From assembly GCF_032854445.1 (NCBI RefSeq), contig NC_088306.1:14071386-14135385 (forward strand): 64,000 bases of DNA, written 5' to 3'. The notes under the pieces were generated by a model. That model saw only the letters and a program-made list of their open reading frames with translations. It searched no databases and was not told where the DNA came from. This stretch comes from Liolophura sinensis (Eukaryota; Mollusca; Polyplacophora; Chitonida; Chitonidae). Within the stretch, counting starts at the first letter, position 1, and every line of letters begins with the position of its first letter. Positions 30,101 to 45,100 of this stretch are shown in pieces. Made by a program: the position numbers and the translations under genes.

Positions 30101-33100
30101 GGCTTGGTGCTGTACAATTTTTTCACAAACATTCCAACAAAATCAATACTGTCCAAGAATGGATTTTTCTGGTTTCATATGGCCTGATCAAAAAATCGTA
30201 ATAAAGTAAAAGGAAAAGCTCTTTCGTTATTAGATGTACAAGAATATTTTTTTTTGTTACTATGCAGGAGTCATTCCACAAAACTGGTTTTGAATTTTCT
30301 CACAATCTGAAATCAAATTTTAAGCTTATTTCATGATGAATGGCGCTGACGTTAGATATACCTAGAAAGGGTTAAGTTCAGACAAATCGGTCGCAATTTC
30401 AAACTTTTTGGGATATAAACTACAAATACTGCACTTCAAAATTCTGAAAACTTGCTTCGTTGAATCAGTGCCAGTATTCATCAGTATCAAAGTCGAAGCC
30501 TGTGGTTTCTCCGATGCCACCGAGCTTTGGCATTTGAGAGCTTTTTTATAAGTTAAAACTAAACTAGAAATGCAAATTTCAGCTGTTAACTGCCATTTTT
30601 GATTGGAGGGTTGCATTGCCTCTTTGGCAAGATTTACTTCTATGTGTAATTCCATAGAAGATAAATCCGTTCAAAACCCGCTTGCACGAAACCTTACTAG
30701 CGTTAGGTACACGAAACTCTCATCCATGGCAACGTTAGAACGTCACTGCTACTCTCTTTGGTAGTTATGTACAAATTCTAGAGAATTAAATTCTAAGAGA
30801 ATCCACAAATGCCCTGTTCCAAGTTGTGTTGAACCCGCATACCCTTACAACAAAGATTCCGTGATGCAAAAAACAAAAGTATCAACTAAAAACATCAAAA
30901 ACACATCAAGATGGCTGCCCGAGCTGACAGAGTTTAATCTCAAAACTCAAAATTCTCAGCTTAGGGTACAGTCTTACAGAACTAGAGAAGCGGTTACCTT
31001 TATAACTGGGTGAAGTTTGAAGACGTTTTTGGGGTCAAGATGTTTTTGCGTGAGCCCGATGGACCCGTTCTTCTCCACAGTCAAATACTGACGGGTAGTC
31101 ATGTGTTTGATTCGGCACTGTTGCTCCCATCGGACGACGCCACCTGGTGGAAAACAAACACACTTTTCCCCAAACTGTCAATCAAGAAAACGCATTTGAC
31201 CAATCATTGGCTACACGTGTTTTATCTCCCGGCATGACGTCACAATTACTTTACCCATATCAGAAAGAAAAGTAACGATATCACGAATTGGATGGTGGGA
31301 TATCAGGCGTGTGGGATCTATTTTTCTCATAAATAGCTTAAAGTGATTCTATTAGTAAGGGAAACGTCCATCTACGATAGGCTTTAGCCATGACGTCACT
31401 GATTCCTACCCGTGCACAAAATCTATTCATGTTATGAGTACCCGGGTTCTCCGCAAGGACACGAAAGTGAAATATAGCATGGTCATGGTTTATAGTACCT
31501 GCCGTGGGTCCCTCGAGGAGCTCGATCTGCCAGTACGTGATGGCCGAGCTGGATGGAAACATCGTCTTGGGATTACTCTGATCCACTGCACGTAATCTCA
31601 GGTGAACTAGCGGAGAAAGGTGGCATTGAATAATTGATTCGTTCACTCATTCATTCACTGACAGACTTTTGGACCAATAAATTGACACATTGATTTGAAG
31701 GTTGATAGCAGTTGTTTTAGCTCATTGCACGGTTATTGAACTGACAAGGTTTTTTTTTATTAATTGACTCACTGGTAAAACGTTTGAATGATTTGTTAGT
31801 TTATTTATCTGTTTGTTTGATTGATTGGTAGATTGATTGATAGATTGATTTGTTAACTGAAAGTCGGGCGGATTTATGACATCGTTGTATGATGCTTATT
31901 AATTAATATTACCTGATTAATTGCGCAGTTGAAGAATTGAGACTAAAGAATTGACTGAATGAAAAACGACTTTTATTGTCTGACAAACTCACCGTCTTCA
32001 GTAACCTGATCATCAAACAGACCCTCAGCCACCAGGTACGCCTCAATCTCTTTGTGAAAAAACCGCACCAACTCACCTGCCTAAACACACAGAAAAAAAC
32101 GGTTAAAAGATGAACGAAAAGGTATTACGAAGAGTATGTTTTCGGAGAGATGAAGATAGGTATGCCAAAAGAGTGAGAAAAAACATTATTTTAGAGGGAT
32201 ATTTCATATTTTTTTTATTAACTTCTCTATTTTTCGCATATTATAAGTCAATGGTTTCGGAAAAATCAGGAAATGACGTTATCCATGATCTTAATGTCAC
32301 GCACTTAGCGCCCCCACTCCCCAATTCAGGCTCTCCCCTCCCCTAACAAAGTTGTTCTGGCAGCTATCACCATTGACGTATCTACGTGACTATCAACCTG
32401 CTTAATTTCCGGACTGATCGCTGAGGCCTTAGAAAAACTGTAGTTTGAAGCCACGCTTACACCCTAAGAAGAAGGCTGAGAAGTTTTTTTTCGTACTTTT
32501 ATTTGTTTGACCACATCATACTCTCCGTATTAAGAAATAAAACCCAAGCGTTTCATGTATCCTTTAAGCCATCACCCGTCTAGAACGAGTTGAAAGAGTG
32601 GCCAAGGTGTTGTCTTCGAAGAAGAGTCTTCATCCATTTCACTACTACACCAAAAACACCTTTTTACGACACACAACTTGAGCAAAAAGAAAACCTTGAA
32701 TATACTTACATGCAGTATTACCTTCACCGATTTTACTGACTTAAGTGTGACGTGCCTTTAGAGTACTGACTACAGCACGGCATACCTTCACCAAACTGAC
32801 TTCAGAGCGACTTACCCGGAGCATATTGACATGTTCTTTGGACTTTTTATACCGTCTGTATATTGTAAACCCGGAATGGATGACGGACAAGTTGAGCTCA
32901 TGACTGCAAGTCGAGAAAAGAATAGGAGTCAATTTTCATTTGACTCTTTTATTAGACAAGTGCAATTAAAAATGCATATTTTTAAGTTAGCAACTTTTGA
33001 CTTTAGACGTTAAAAATGTATATATCTGGATCAATTTTAATAGCAAGTATTTTCATTATCTTTTAAAAATTCTTTTTCAGTGCGTTGCTGATTCTTGAGA

Positions 33101-36100
33101 TATAAAGCTCTATTATTAATAGTTTCTTAGCGCATGCGCAGAGCATCTTTTTCAGCAGAAAAGTGTCTAAGCACCTTGTACAAGGAAAACATGCTACATG
33201 AGATTGCGCCGTGCAAATTAGTAGAACCTCGAAGCACAAAAAACACATTAATGGTCTTTTATTGCCTTGTTCATGCACGGTTTCATGACACCAGGGCGGC
33301 CTTAAGTACGAATGCACTGTTGTTAATTAGGAATACCCTTGGAAATGGCGTATATGACAGAAAAGAAATTAACATTATATTGGACGACACACAAGGATAA
33401 CTGGTCAATCGCTATACATATTTACAATCCATACAGTCTGTGTTTTTAAGCTGAATTTTGCTCACAATGTTTCATTTGGAGGTATTTCACGCTGTTTTTA
33501 AAATTCACAGTTATGTTAAAATTTATTGCGTAATTCCCAACAGAAATCTTAACACACATTTACTCTTTAGATACTTTATTTACTGGATATCAATAAAAGT
33601 CTCAAAATTCCCATCAGTTCAAAGACAGCTTAAGCAGCATCACTTAGTCTCCTTTTTAAAGCCATAAGACTTCATTTCTAGTTGACAAGTTAGCAAAACA
33701 AAAGACAGATTAACCAGGTGGTATTGTTAGTATGGTGTGCACACGACACAAAATGTAAAAATCGTTATAATTATCCCTCTGAAAATTTCTCAGATTGTCT
33801 CAGTCAGTGTCACGTACCATGAGTAAATGGACGGTATATTTCACATTTTATCTGTCTGTAGTCTTAATTACAAAAAAATTTGGAATTCAAAGACAGAATA
33901 AAGCAGAACTTAATTAATATTCTACTGAAAAAGATCCATACTCTGTTATAACCACATACATTTCATACTTTCTGTAATTAACATCATTTATCGCAGGCTT
34001 TTTTGGCACCAATAGCGGGACCATTTGTTTTATCAAAGCATCAAACATCATGCAATTCAACAACATAGTCAACAATCCAGTAACCGCAAACCGTTACTTA
34101 GCACCCTTGACAACATAAACAGATTGCCAGAACTCATCAAGTTTTGTTCAACGCAAAGAAGCAAAAAAGTTAAGCCAATGAAATTGAAAATGCAAATGAT
34201 ATGTAGATGGTTGCGACTTGCATAACATTCCTTTTAAGGCAAGCAGTTAAAGCATACAAGCTAGTGATGACGGACGAAATCCACAGTTTAGTCCGTTGGA
34301 TTGCAAGATGTCTAAAACTTGCAAGCTCAGAAGATTTATGTGCGTTCGTTGAACAAAAAAATCTGAGTATTGGCAAGCTGTTTTGCAGGAATCAAACAGT
34401 TCAGAAAGCAGACGTGCATTTCTTTTGGAAAATGCAAACTCTGTCTTTAACAAAAGTACAGTCCAAAGTCCAAACAAAACAATACTGAGTGCAATTCTGC
34501 ATGGTAATTTTACCTAGGTCGAACTTGTTTCTCGGATGAAAAATAACTGTTGGGAGAACGAAATCATAAAAATGTTGACAACTTAGATTTAACCGTACCT
34601 ATGGTTATAAACCCATAAATATAGTCAGTAGGGAATGATCCCTCATTAACTTTAAGCGATTCGGGTCCAAGCTGTGCAATCAGTTTTTCCTCTTACTGAA
34701 AGGGCAATGTATGGACGTCGTTGGGTCGATCGAGAGAGTCACATGAAGGTATTCCAACGTGGGGCCTTTCCCGTCCAATGCAATTCGCGTCAAAGACATA
34801 TAGTTCATTCTCCATTTCTGCGCCTTAATTGGTGATTAATTTTGTGCATAACAAAATAACGGTTCATTTTGCTTGCATCCGAATCGACTCTGCGCAGGAA
34901 GGGTATCACATTTAACAATCCATACTTTAGCTTGGACCAGAATCCCATGTGGCGTCACATATTATACAATTTAAGTAAAACAAGATGGCATGTAAACGGC
35001 TATCTTGTATGTATATTTAATGTTTGTGACGGACCGTGTTACCGCACAGACATCAGACCACAATTTACAGAGACTGCTTTGTCTTAGATCGTTCTTAGTT
35101 AAGGGTTATGCACGCCATTATGTTTTAATGCAGTCACAGTTTTGTTGCCCTGGGTAAGTTTATTAAACTTTACAAAAAGGGGCATAGTTCCGTTAAAATG
35201 AAAATCCAGTTGTTGAGGTGAAATAGAACGATGTATAAAGATATGTAGAGAAATTCTCAGTGTCAGTTCTTCCTGAATATGTGGAAGATTTTTGAAAAAA
35301 AAAATGATGTAGTAATTTTAATTAAAAGTCTGTTGTTTGAGTGATGATAGAATCTATTTTGTTATAGTAGCAGATCATTCTGTCAAATAAATAAGACATA
35401 TTGTTTGAACCATTCAATATAAAGAATGTATAAGACTAGCATGATATAATTTTGCATACGGCATAGTATTACGTTATAATAATGAGAACGTTCTAGCATC
35501 AGACAACAGAATTGGCCCATACATGTAACTTTTGTAATGGTGTAATTCGTAACTAAAACAAACTGTTTGCAATCTATTATTACAAAATACTAGTAAAGCA
35601 CCAAATCCAAAAAAAAGACTTGCGATGTATATTTGAATCCTGACTCAGCAACGACAGATTTTCTGCTTTATTAATGAACACATCATCTGAAATAATTATG
35701 ATATTTTATATTTATATTGGATGACGGATAAGCCAATATGCTGATTGAATTTACCCTCATGCGAGCCCAATTAACGTCATAAGAATGTCTTTGTTTGAAA
35801 GTAGCTTGGACAATCAGTGAACACGACACGCCTGCGTACATGGTATGAAAAATTTTAGCAAATCGAGATTGTACAAGGGAAAAAAACTCACTAGAAATTT
35901 TTCGTCGAAACAGTCTACCATAATATTTAATATTATAAAGGATCTCACTTGGGAAAATTCTGTAAAAATAATACGGCCTATTTTCCGAGACAGTGTTTGA
36001 TGATATTGACTTAGATAGAAACTATTTCTACGTATGTATTGTTCTTTCTTTTACCACATTCTAAATGACACGTGTTTCTCTGGACTTTGCCACTATGATT

Positions 36101-39100
36101 TTTCTACAACAACCCTGTCAGTATACATATAGTCATGGCAAAATAATTGGTATCAAAAAACAAAAGTTATACAAGTCTATTCCATTGCTAGTCATAAAAA
36201 GAAACGATACACTGCTTCTTTTTAAAAAAAGTCAAATATTCTAGAATACATAATGAGAATGTGCTTGGAAAGTAACGTGAGCATGGGGATTCGTGTGGAG
36301 ACTGCTTACATACCTGAAGCTGTAGACATTAGCCGCACTGAAAGGCACCTTGCTCACGTGTAGATACTGACCCCCGGACTTCACGCTCTCCAACACAATC
36401 TGATCGTCCACTTGGACCTGGATCACATAAATTCTATCAGTCTTTAATTTAAAAGACTACAGCAAAAGAGTAAAACCAGGGCCCCTCCGACAACGAGATA
36501 ATTGGCAAATGGTCGCATGTAACGGGTGAAATAGGACCCCTCGTTAATTTACCTAAGTTGGGGTTTTATTCTAACTGTTCGTGTAAATGATTCAAAAGTC
36601 TCAAATTACACACGACTTAGGACCATTGTATAGGTAGAATTAGGTAAAAAAGGTGCAGATAATTGCAATTTATTGCGCTTCCCTGTTCACAAATTAGCCT
36701 ACTCCAAATTCTGTGTTATTATCAGGTTTAACAAATAGGAACACGAAAATAACGAAAAGAGATTAGGCTTCACTTCTCAACTATTTACACTGTTACTCAA
36801 GTTTGAAATTTCTGTTTGTAAACAATATGTTGTTCTTCTTTATATTGTACTTAAAACTTACAATATCGCCTTCAGCCTTGACCTTGTATCGTGGCATAAT
36901 CCGGAAATGGGCGTGTTTAGCGTTATGATCGTGAAGGGAAACCTAAAAAAAAAAACAAAAAAAAACAGCCCTTTATATTAACTAAATCATATCCCGCTTA
37001 AAATTATATACCAATATTCAAATCACAGCTGCGATGACATTTTTCAAACTGCCAAGTATAAAACCATATGATAGGCGAAGGTTCATCCGCATTTTGCTGG
37101 GCTAGGATTCCGGCTTGTTTTTTGTGACAACTTTCATGTTGCTCGACTCAGTTTTGGGCGCTGATACTGTACATGTACATGTACATGTACTGTACACATA
37201 CCTGCATATTGTTCGACTCAATTTTGGGCGCTTACGGTACATGTACTTGCCTGCATATTGCTCGACTCAGTTTTCGACGTGTGCGTTGTACTGACATGAA
37301 CATATTTCCCCGAAAAGGCATGTCGAAGCTGAAAAATAATTCACACAAATATTTATTTATTAATTTATTTGATTGGTGTTTTACGCTGTACTCAAGAATA
37401 TTTCACTTATACGACGGCAGCCAGCATTATGGTGGGAGGAGAGCCCGGGGGAAGCCCACGACCATCCGCAGGTTTGCTGCCAAACCTTCCCACGTGCGAC
37501 TAAGAGGAAGCTGGACTTGAACTCACAGCGACCGCATTGGTGAGAAGCTCCTGGGTCATTACGGTGCGCTAGCGCGCTAACCAACTGAGCCGCCGAGAGC
37601 CCCACAAAAATATTAGTTTCTCCCCCAAAAATATGGAAAAAAGCACCACAGATGGATTTTTTCTTGCTTTCTTTTTTTCTACCCGAATAAAGGGTTAGAA
37701 TAGGCTTTGTCAGGTCTTGCAAATGGACAGTTTTCCAAATAAATATTCATACAGAAAATAAGTATAGAAGACTACTGGCATTCTATGCATGCAGTTGTTT
37801 CCTGACATGTTGACGTCAATCCTTTTCCCGTTTATCGACTCCAACATCTGTTATCTACGTAAACCAATGTTTGGTGACATATAGGCCATATACAGAAGTT
37901 TCAAACCGTCAGATAACATAAATCTTTGAAAATTTTTAGTTGATATTTTTTCCATTTTCGTTTCTTAAATATTATTGTGGCTATGTTTTGCTGTAGTTGT
38001 TATTTTTCCTCTCTGGTTTTAAAACCTTTGACCTTTCAGCATTTGGGATGACCTCAATTATATGATAGGATTCCGCAACATATGTTTGTAGTATTGGTGT
38101 TGGTGGCACAATTTCAGCAAGGGAGGTAACCTACTGACCTGTATGATTTGGCCGTACAAAACCTTCTTCCCGAGTTGTCGCCGCTGTTCTGTAAGGTTGT
38201 CTTCATTCTCGGCATCCGCGCCGATCTGATTAATAAAAGAAAGAGACTTGTCAATTCAATAAGAAGCTTTACATTTACTTAACAGATTCAACAGTTTTAC
38301 AGTAAATATCTTCGAGCTTATTTCCCCACAGAAAATATACATACCCACAATGACTTGGTTAAAAATTCTCAAAAGGAAGTGGCTGTGGCCGAGTGGTTAC
38401 AGTGCTCCTATTACAATCGTTACATGTAAGAAACACTAGGAGTGGATTCTAATCTGGCCTTGGGCAGAGGATCTGTAGATTCCTCCGCTCTCACCGTTTA
38501 TGGGTCTTGGTAACACTGAACAGTTGACGTCGTTCATGTCACGTGGCCGATGTTGAAAATCACTTGTCTTCTACCAATATGGTGTGCATATTAATCTCAT
38601 ATGTGGAAAGTTCGTCAATAATTTGCCAAAGGTCGGTTGTTTATCCTGAGAAATACTCAAGTCTGAACCACAGTCGAGCCAGCTGAGACGGGATTCGAAC
38701 ACCTGACCACATCATTCAAAGCCGTATTTATTGGCTTCTGGGTGTTCTTCATGGCTGGGACGGTTAAAGCGTGGGCAGGCTAACAGTGTCCGAGTCGATC
38801 ACGTCACGTGTTTGAATCCAGCGGATGCGTTTTTAAGTCAGTAGATTGGTCAGGTATAAATAGTGATTTACTCGGGGTAATCCACTTAATGCGCGAATGA
38901 ACCTGACTCCTATCATATAATTGAAAACTTCTTGCGTACAACGTTAAATAATAATCGGATAAATAAAAAAAATAAATAAATGGATTGGGTTGGGCAAAAA
39001 AAGTTCCAAGAAAATCAGCTGGCTTTCTACCCGAGCCACATCTACCTTAGCCTGGGAAGCATAGTGCTTTGCTGTGATATTATCCGGGAAGTTATTCGCC

Positions 39101-42100
39101 TTGGATTTTAGTTTTCGATACTTCTTGTTCAGCTTGTATCTATTAGCTACGCAGACTTCAAACGTGAACACTGAAAACAGACGAAAAGATTCATTTTAAG
39201 TATATGCATGGACAGTTAGAATAAAAATAGAAATGATCTCTGACAGTACCAAAATGCTAAAGACTTTGAAAAGGTTTGAAATTAAAAACTGAAGTGTTAG
39301 TTACCTTGTGGGTCGGGTACATATGGTTTGATCCTGTCTTGTCTGGGCGCCACGGCTACTTCCGCGTGAATCGTGCTGTGAACAAAGACAGGTTGTATAG
39401 AGTCTGACAGTATGCCATACGTAGGCCATGAACAGGTGTTCCAAATCAATAACCTCAAAAACAAATCAAACGACGACCACCAGTGCCCCATAATAATGAA
39501 TAAAGCTGGCAAAATGTAAAAGAGAAGCAAACATTGGTTTTTAATACTGACAGGAAGACAGTAGATATGCTGGACATGACACTCAAGTCCGATTTCAACC
39601 CTGCTGTCCAAGAAAAGATTCCGGGTGGATCAAAAATGTACATGTAATTATCTGAGTCGTAAGACCCGTGGTTAAAGGAAAACGCCATTTCTCTAAACTT
39701 TATCATCATTATTACTTCATACTTCACAATCAAAACATCTGAGTGCATTTAATTCCGTCTAAACAAATCTAAAACATGATATTCCCAGACACATTTTCCT
39801 ATTGATGACTTACTCATTTATACGGCTTGTTTTCATTTAAAGAGTGCGGGCCGTCAATGCAGGCTGCACCAAGTAAGATACATTTATATATCTTGAGCGT
39901 TTTTGAGTTACGATGAGTTCAGCGCTTATAGGATCTTGTGCGTTTCTGGCAGGGACGGGTTCAAACCCCAAGTAAGGCCGTGCCATGGCCGGAATTTGTA
40001 TTTTTTTCAGTGGGTGCTCAGGATATACGCAAGCAAAACCTGATTAGAACAAGCTAGCTAGGAAAGGTGGACATCCACTTTATAGTACAATAGTGCAACA
40101 CAGACTGTGTTGATTATGGGGAAACCTGGCAAGCTGCAGTAAGAGATCTAAATCCTTGTAAAATATATAGTTTTCTAGTTTAACGCTGTGGTCCTTGTGC
40201 ACAGCGTAAGTGTTTTGTGTAATCTCATACACCTAAGTGTGTGACTCACTACAGGAGAGAAGGATGCATATCGCTTCTGATGGTGTGACTCACTAGGGGA
40301 GAGAAGGATGTATATCGCGTCTGATGGTGTGACTCACTTCGGGAGAAAAGGATGCATATCGCGTCTGATGGTGTGACTCACTACACGAGAGAAGGATGCA
40401 TATCGCTTCTGATGGTGTGACTCATGTACGGGAGAAAAGGATGTATATCGCGTCTGATGGTGTGACTCACTACGGGGGAAAAGGATACATATCGCGTCTG
40501 ATGGTGTGACTCACTACGTGAGAAAAGGATGTATATCGCGTCTGATGGTGTGACTCACTATGGGAGAAAAGGATGCATATCGCGTCTGATGGTGTGACTC
40601 ACTACGGAAGAAAAGGATGCATATCGCGTCTGATGGTGTGACTCATTACGGGAGAAAAGGATGCATATCACGTCTGATTGCTTGTTCAAGTTCCCCCAGT
40701 TGTCAGACCTACTTAGAGTACATACACAATGATTCATGCACATGTTTATTGTTACATTTTTAAAAGTAGCGCACTCGGGATCATACTGCTCAGTTTATTC
40801 CATGGTATACAAATCCGTCTGCCCTTTTGGAATCAGAGCCCTATTCTCAATTGTTCCGCTTTTTGCGAGTATTTCAGGGTGTAAAGTATTTTGGTCTATC
40901 GGTAAGAAATTTTTGGGGTACAGGTGCATCCTTGGCGTAGAAGTAATGTAAATTATCTAAACTTATCTGCGGTATGGGTTTTAAAATTCTTGGCGAAAGG
41001 ATAGGCCAACAATTAAGGTGTCAGGTAGTGATGAGGCTGCAAGTAACGTCCCCTTGACGTTGCTAGGTACACTCACATCTGCTGCCATATAATAAGGCTC
41101 GTACTTTGACGGTCATCCGATATCAAGATTTTAACGGCTGCGTTCTTATATGTTCGGCGAGGTAGATACAAATGCATTGATTTATTTGCTTTGATTGGTG
41201 TTTTACGCCGTATTATTAGAGGCTGTGTTGCAAGTTCATTTTATGGCTTATGTAAAATTAATATGGGTTTGAGCCCACGCAGGATAAACCACTCATACAA
41301 ATGGAATATCAATTCGGTCAGCTCCATATCCACAGTCGTCTATAGATAAAACGTCAAATACATGTATCATATCTCTCCAGACAGACACCGTCCCCTTCCC
41401 TTCTGTTGATATAGCGCTTACACAATGAAAACACTTATTCCCGATTGATTTTACAGCCATCGCAGTGCGGTCTGTTAAATGGGAAGCACATCAGTAAGTA
41501 GCCAGCCGGTATACCGTAGCAGTGAATATACATGTATGCTGAAACCTCATGGCACTTGGCATTTGGATGTGTCGACACGGCGGACTTAGGTAACAATGTT
41601 CACATTTCGATTTCCATTGCTACACACGAAGTTTCGGTCTGTTATTCCCTTACCGGTAATAAAACATAAATGGGATTTATAATATGATAAATCTAATTCT
41701 GTAATAAATATAAATCGAAAACGAACTGTTTCACGAAGAAAGACAAACTTTATAGCACAACTGGGAAAGTTTTGGCATTTGGCTGGCGCCATGCAAGGTA
41801 CCTATCACTATTAAAATGCTCTACACAGCAGAATTATATCGGAGATCTTTCTATACAATTCTGACATTCATTGGCTGTATGAGACCCGCAATTCTTTATG
41901 AAATATGTGATTCTCGTCTATCGATGTAGATAGATCACAGGGCCTAGTTTTTCAAACGTTTATTAGCAGTCAAGCCTGGTATATATGAACTTTGGCTGGG
42001 GATTTAGTCCAGTTGGTTTTATATTAGAACAAGATTGTTATTAACATTTAAGCCTAGCTTAAGTCTTAATATACTTTTGGAAAAGGGTCCCTGGGCCATT

Positions 42101-45100
42101 TGCCTCGAGATATTTGTTGAGGTCCTTTTCATATTGCCTACATGTACATGTATGTCGCCATTACAGTGACACAGGGTCAACCAGTCCTGTTTACTTCCTC
42201 TAACCTCCCGGAGCCGAGCGCCAATGGAGGCAGCAACAAGAACAATTTTTTGAAATCTTTGGGATGACCCCACCAGGGTTTGATCCCAGGTCTCCTGACC
42301 ACCCGGCCACTATGCCGGCATGATTTATCTGTTGATACAATAATGATAAATATAAACAAAGCTCCCATAGGACAACTTTGCCGGCATTCAAGGCTGCATT
42401 GTGCACTGCTCCATGAAATGTCTCAGTGTTATTTCAGTTTAAACAACTACAGTATACCGAGTAAATCGAGAGCAATGGTTAGAGAGTGACATTTGGCAAA
42501 TGGTTGCATGTCAAGTCACTTTTCGTCATTTAAATATAGGACACGGATTCTAGATATAGAAATCACATCAATTGGGCGAGAACAAGAAAACTACACGTGA
42601 CTGGGATTCGAACTCCTTCCTGCTGTGTACTGTACATCTGTGTGGATAGGAAATACACAACGTACTCACGCAAAATTGCTTCCAGTCAAGTGCTAGTATC
42701 ATTATTCATTACCCAAGGAGATCAAGGTCTTTTAAACATGTGGTCAGATTCCCGAGATCTTGCATAAACGTTAAAGGTCAAGTCAATGGGATTTTTTCGC
42801 GCAGTTTTGTCTTAACGTGAAAACTATACATCTTATAGCAAAATACTACTCATAGATTTACAGCTCTGGCGTCAAGATGCACTGCAATATGTTTTGTCAG
42901 TTTAGGCATTTTCCCGAGTGATCCACTTTGATCTGTTCTTATGTGTCATGCAGCCAAAATATATCTTTTTATACGTAATATGCTGTCCCTTGCTATTTAA
43001 TATTACCTGTGGTGGCCCGTACCAGACTTGAGATTATAGCAGACAAGTTATTTTTGGAGAAAACGATTTCTGATGAGTTTCTGATAAAATGGCGGCTGTC
43101 ACGTGACACCAAATGTTTTACTCACCTAAGTTAACGTGTCAATCTAAGGCATACCCATGTTTTACAAAGCTCGTCCGCGCCGATTTCATTGCAGACGCGG
43201 AGCAAATTTGCCAAGACTAATAAAAAAAGCAGATCTACAATAGATTATGAAATATTTGGAATTGCTATTCATCATTATGTTAAGCTTTTGATCTTGCATT
43301 TACTCTTGTAGTACAAGAGTAATGATGTTTTTGATGGGTTATACTACACAGCCTGTACTTATACTGAATGATAGCAATGGACGTACAGGCATTGAAATGA
43401 GATGCCCAGAGGCTTGCACAGGGATAGATGCACACGTACGTGAAACAAGTTAACATTGCCCAAACGGTTATACAGGCGTTGCCCGTGGATATACAATGTT
43501 ATAGTAGATTCTATAGGAAACCTCATTTGTTCTGTACAAGCAACGCCTGTGGCGTAGACAGTGTTAGAATCTGTACCGAAACATAACCTGTATACAGAAT
43601 AATATACAGTTCTTCCTAATCATTCCACCGTCAGTTATTATAAACCGATGTGATCGACCATACAATTAAAGAGGAAAAAACATAAAAGTGAAACGAACTT
43701 CATATTTATTTTTTTGTTTGTTTTTTACTTACTTACTTATTTATTTGATTGAAGTTTTACGCAGTTCGCTCGAATATTTTACTTATAAAGACGACAGCGC
43801 CCACCTTGTGGTGTGAGGAATCCGGGTGCCTCATATAACACTTGTGAAAAGTTTTCACAATATGACATTTAAAACTTCTCGAAGGAGAAAGGGACAGATA
43901 ACGATATCTCATTAACTTAAGAATAACTGGAGACCTCGCACATTTAACGTATCCATATTTTGGCAAAGCTTTGTTTATAATCTTCATGTCTTCTATAAAC
44001 ATATATAACAAAGAATAACATATAAAAATGGAAACGTGACGTTTGCGGCTTCTGTGTTTTTTCAGAGTGCCTACACGTATGTATATATTAATTAGTCTAT
44101 TAACTGGTGGTATAAAAAGAGCGCCATTGAACTCCAAAACTTCAATCTTGCAATACGTCAACAAGCTTTTATGCAAATGTCGGCTATTTTACAATATTTT
44201 TGCGATATTTCGGGAACTGCGGTTCTGTGCACACGGGAAAAGTAATTAATTACGGGTTATTGTAATGATATCACCGCTAAAGCTGGTTTGCCCTGGGGTC
44301 AAAAACAAACAGCACGCAAGTCATTCTACACAAGCCCTCCTCCTGGAGACATCACAAATGTATAAATCACGCAACACATGTATAACACCATATAGATGCA
44401 TAAATATTGTGCCTGGCCCAGTTTAGTAAACGAATGTTTGACATCTAGTTTTGGAATTAGATAAGGACGTTTTGATTCTCAAATGAATGAATGAATGACC
44501 ATGGCTTTACGCCACATTGGCGATATTTCAGTCATATTGTGGCGAGATTCTCAGGTGATGTTCAAGCACGCACTCACTCACTCACTCACTCACTCAGGTG
44601 ATGTTCTCTCGATGACATGTGTTTTGGTTATGGGAACCTCGTGTCACACTGTTGCAAGTGTTAGCGCTATGAGTGTCAATAACAACCCGAAAACACTTTT
44701 ATTACGTGAAACAGCCTTATACCATACCTCAAACTTTAAGAAATTATTGCAAATATAGTTGAGGGTACGGTGTAATCAGTGTCTATTTATTTATTTATCT
44801 GATTGGTGTTCTACGCCGTACTCAAGAGAATTTCACTTATACGACGGCGGTCAGCATTATTGTGGGAGGAAACCGGGCAGAGCCCTGGGGAAACCCTCCA
44901 CCATCTGCTGGTTGCTGAAGGCCTTCCAACGTATGACCGGAAAGAAAGCCAGCAAAAGCTGGACTTGAACTCACAGCGTTGGGGAGACGCTCCTCGGCAA
45001 GGGAGGCTGCAAGTCAGTGTGTAAAATGGTGCTAAAATCGTAAGTACTTTGTATGTTTTCCAGCTATACATTGTGTAATGAGATCCCGTATCTGGTCACT

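Noticed and set aside
40239-40679. CRISPR-like regular array
   Set aside because: Whole units are repeated with no unique spacers, in an animal intron; it is a minisatellite.
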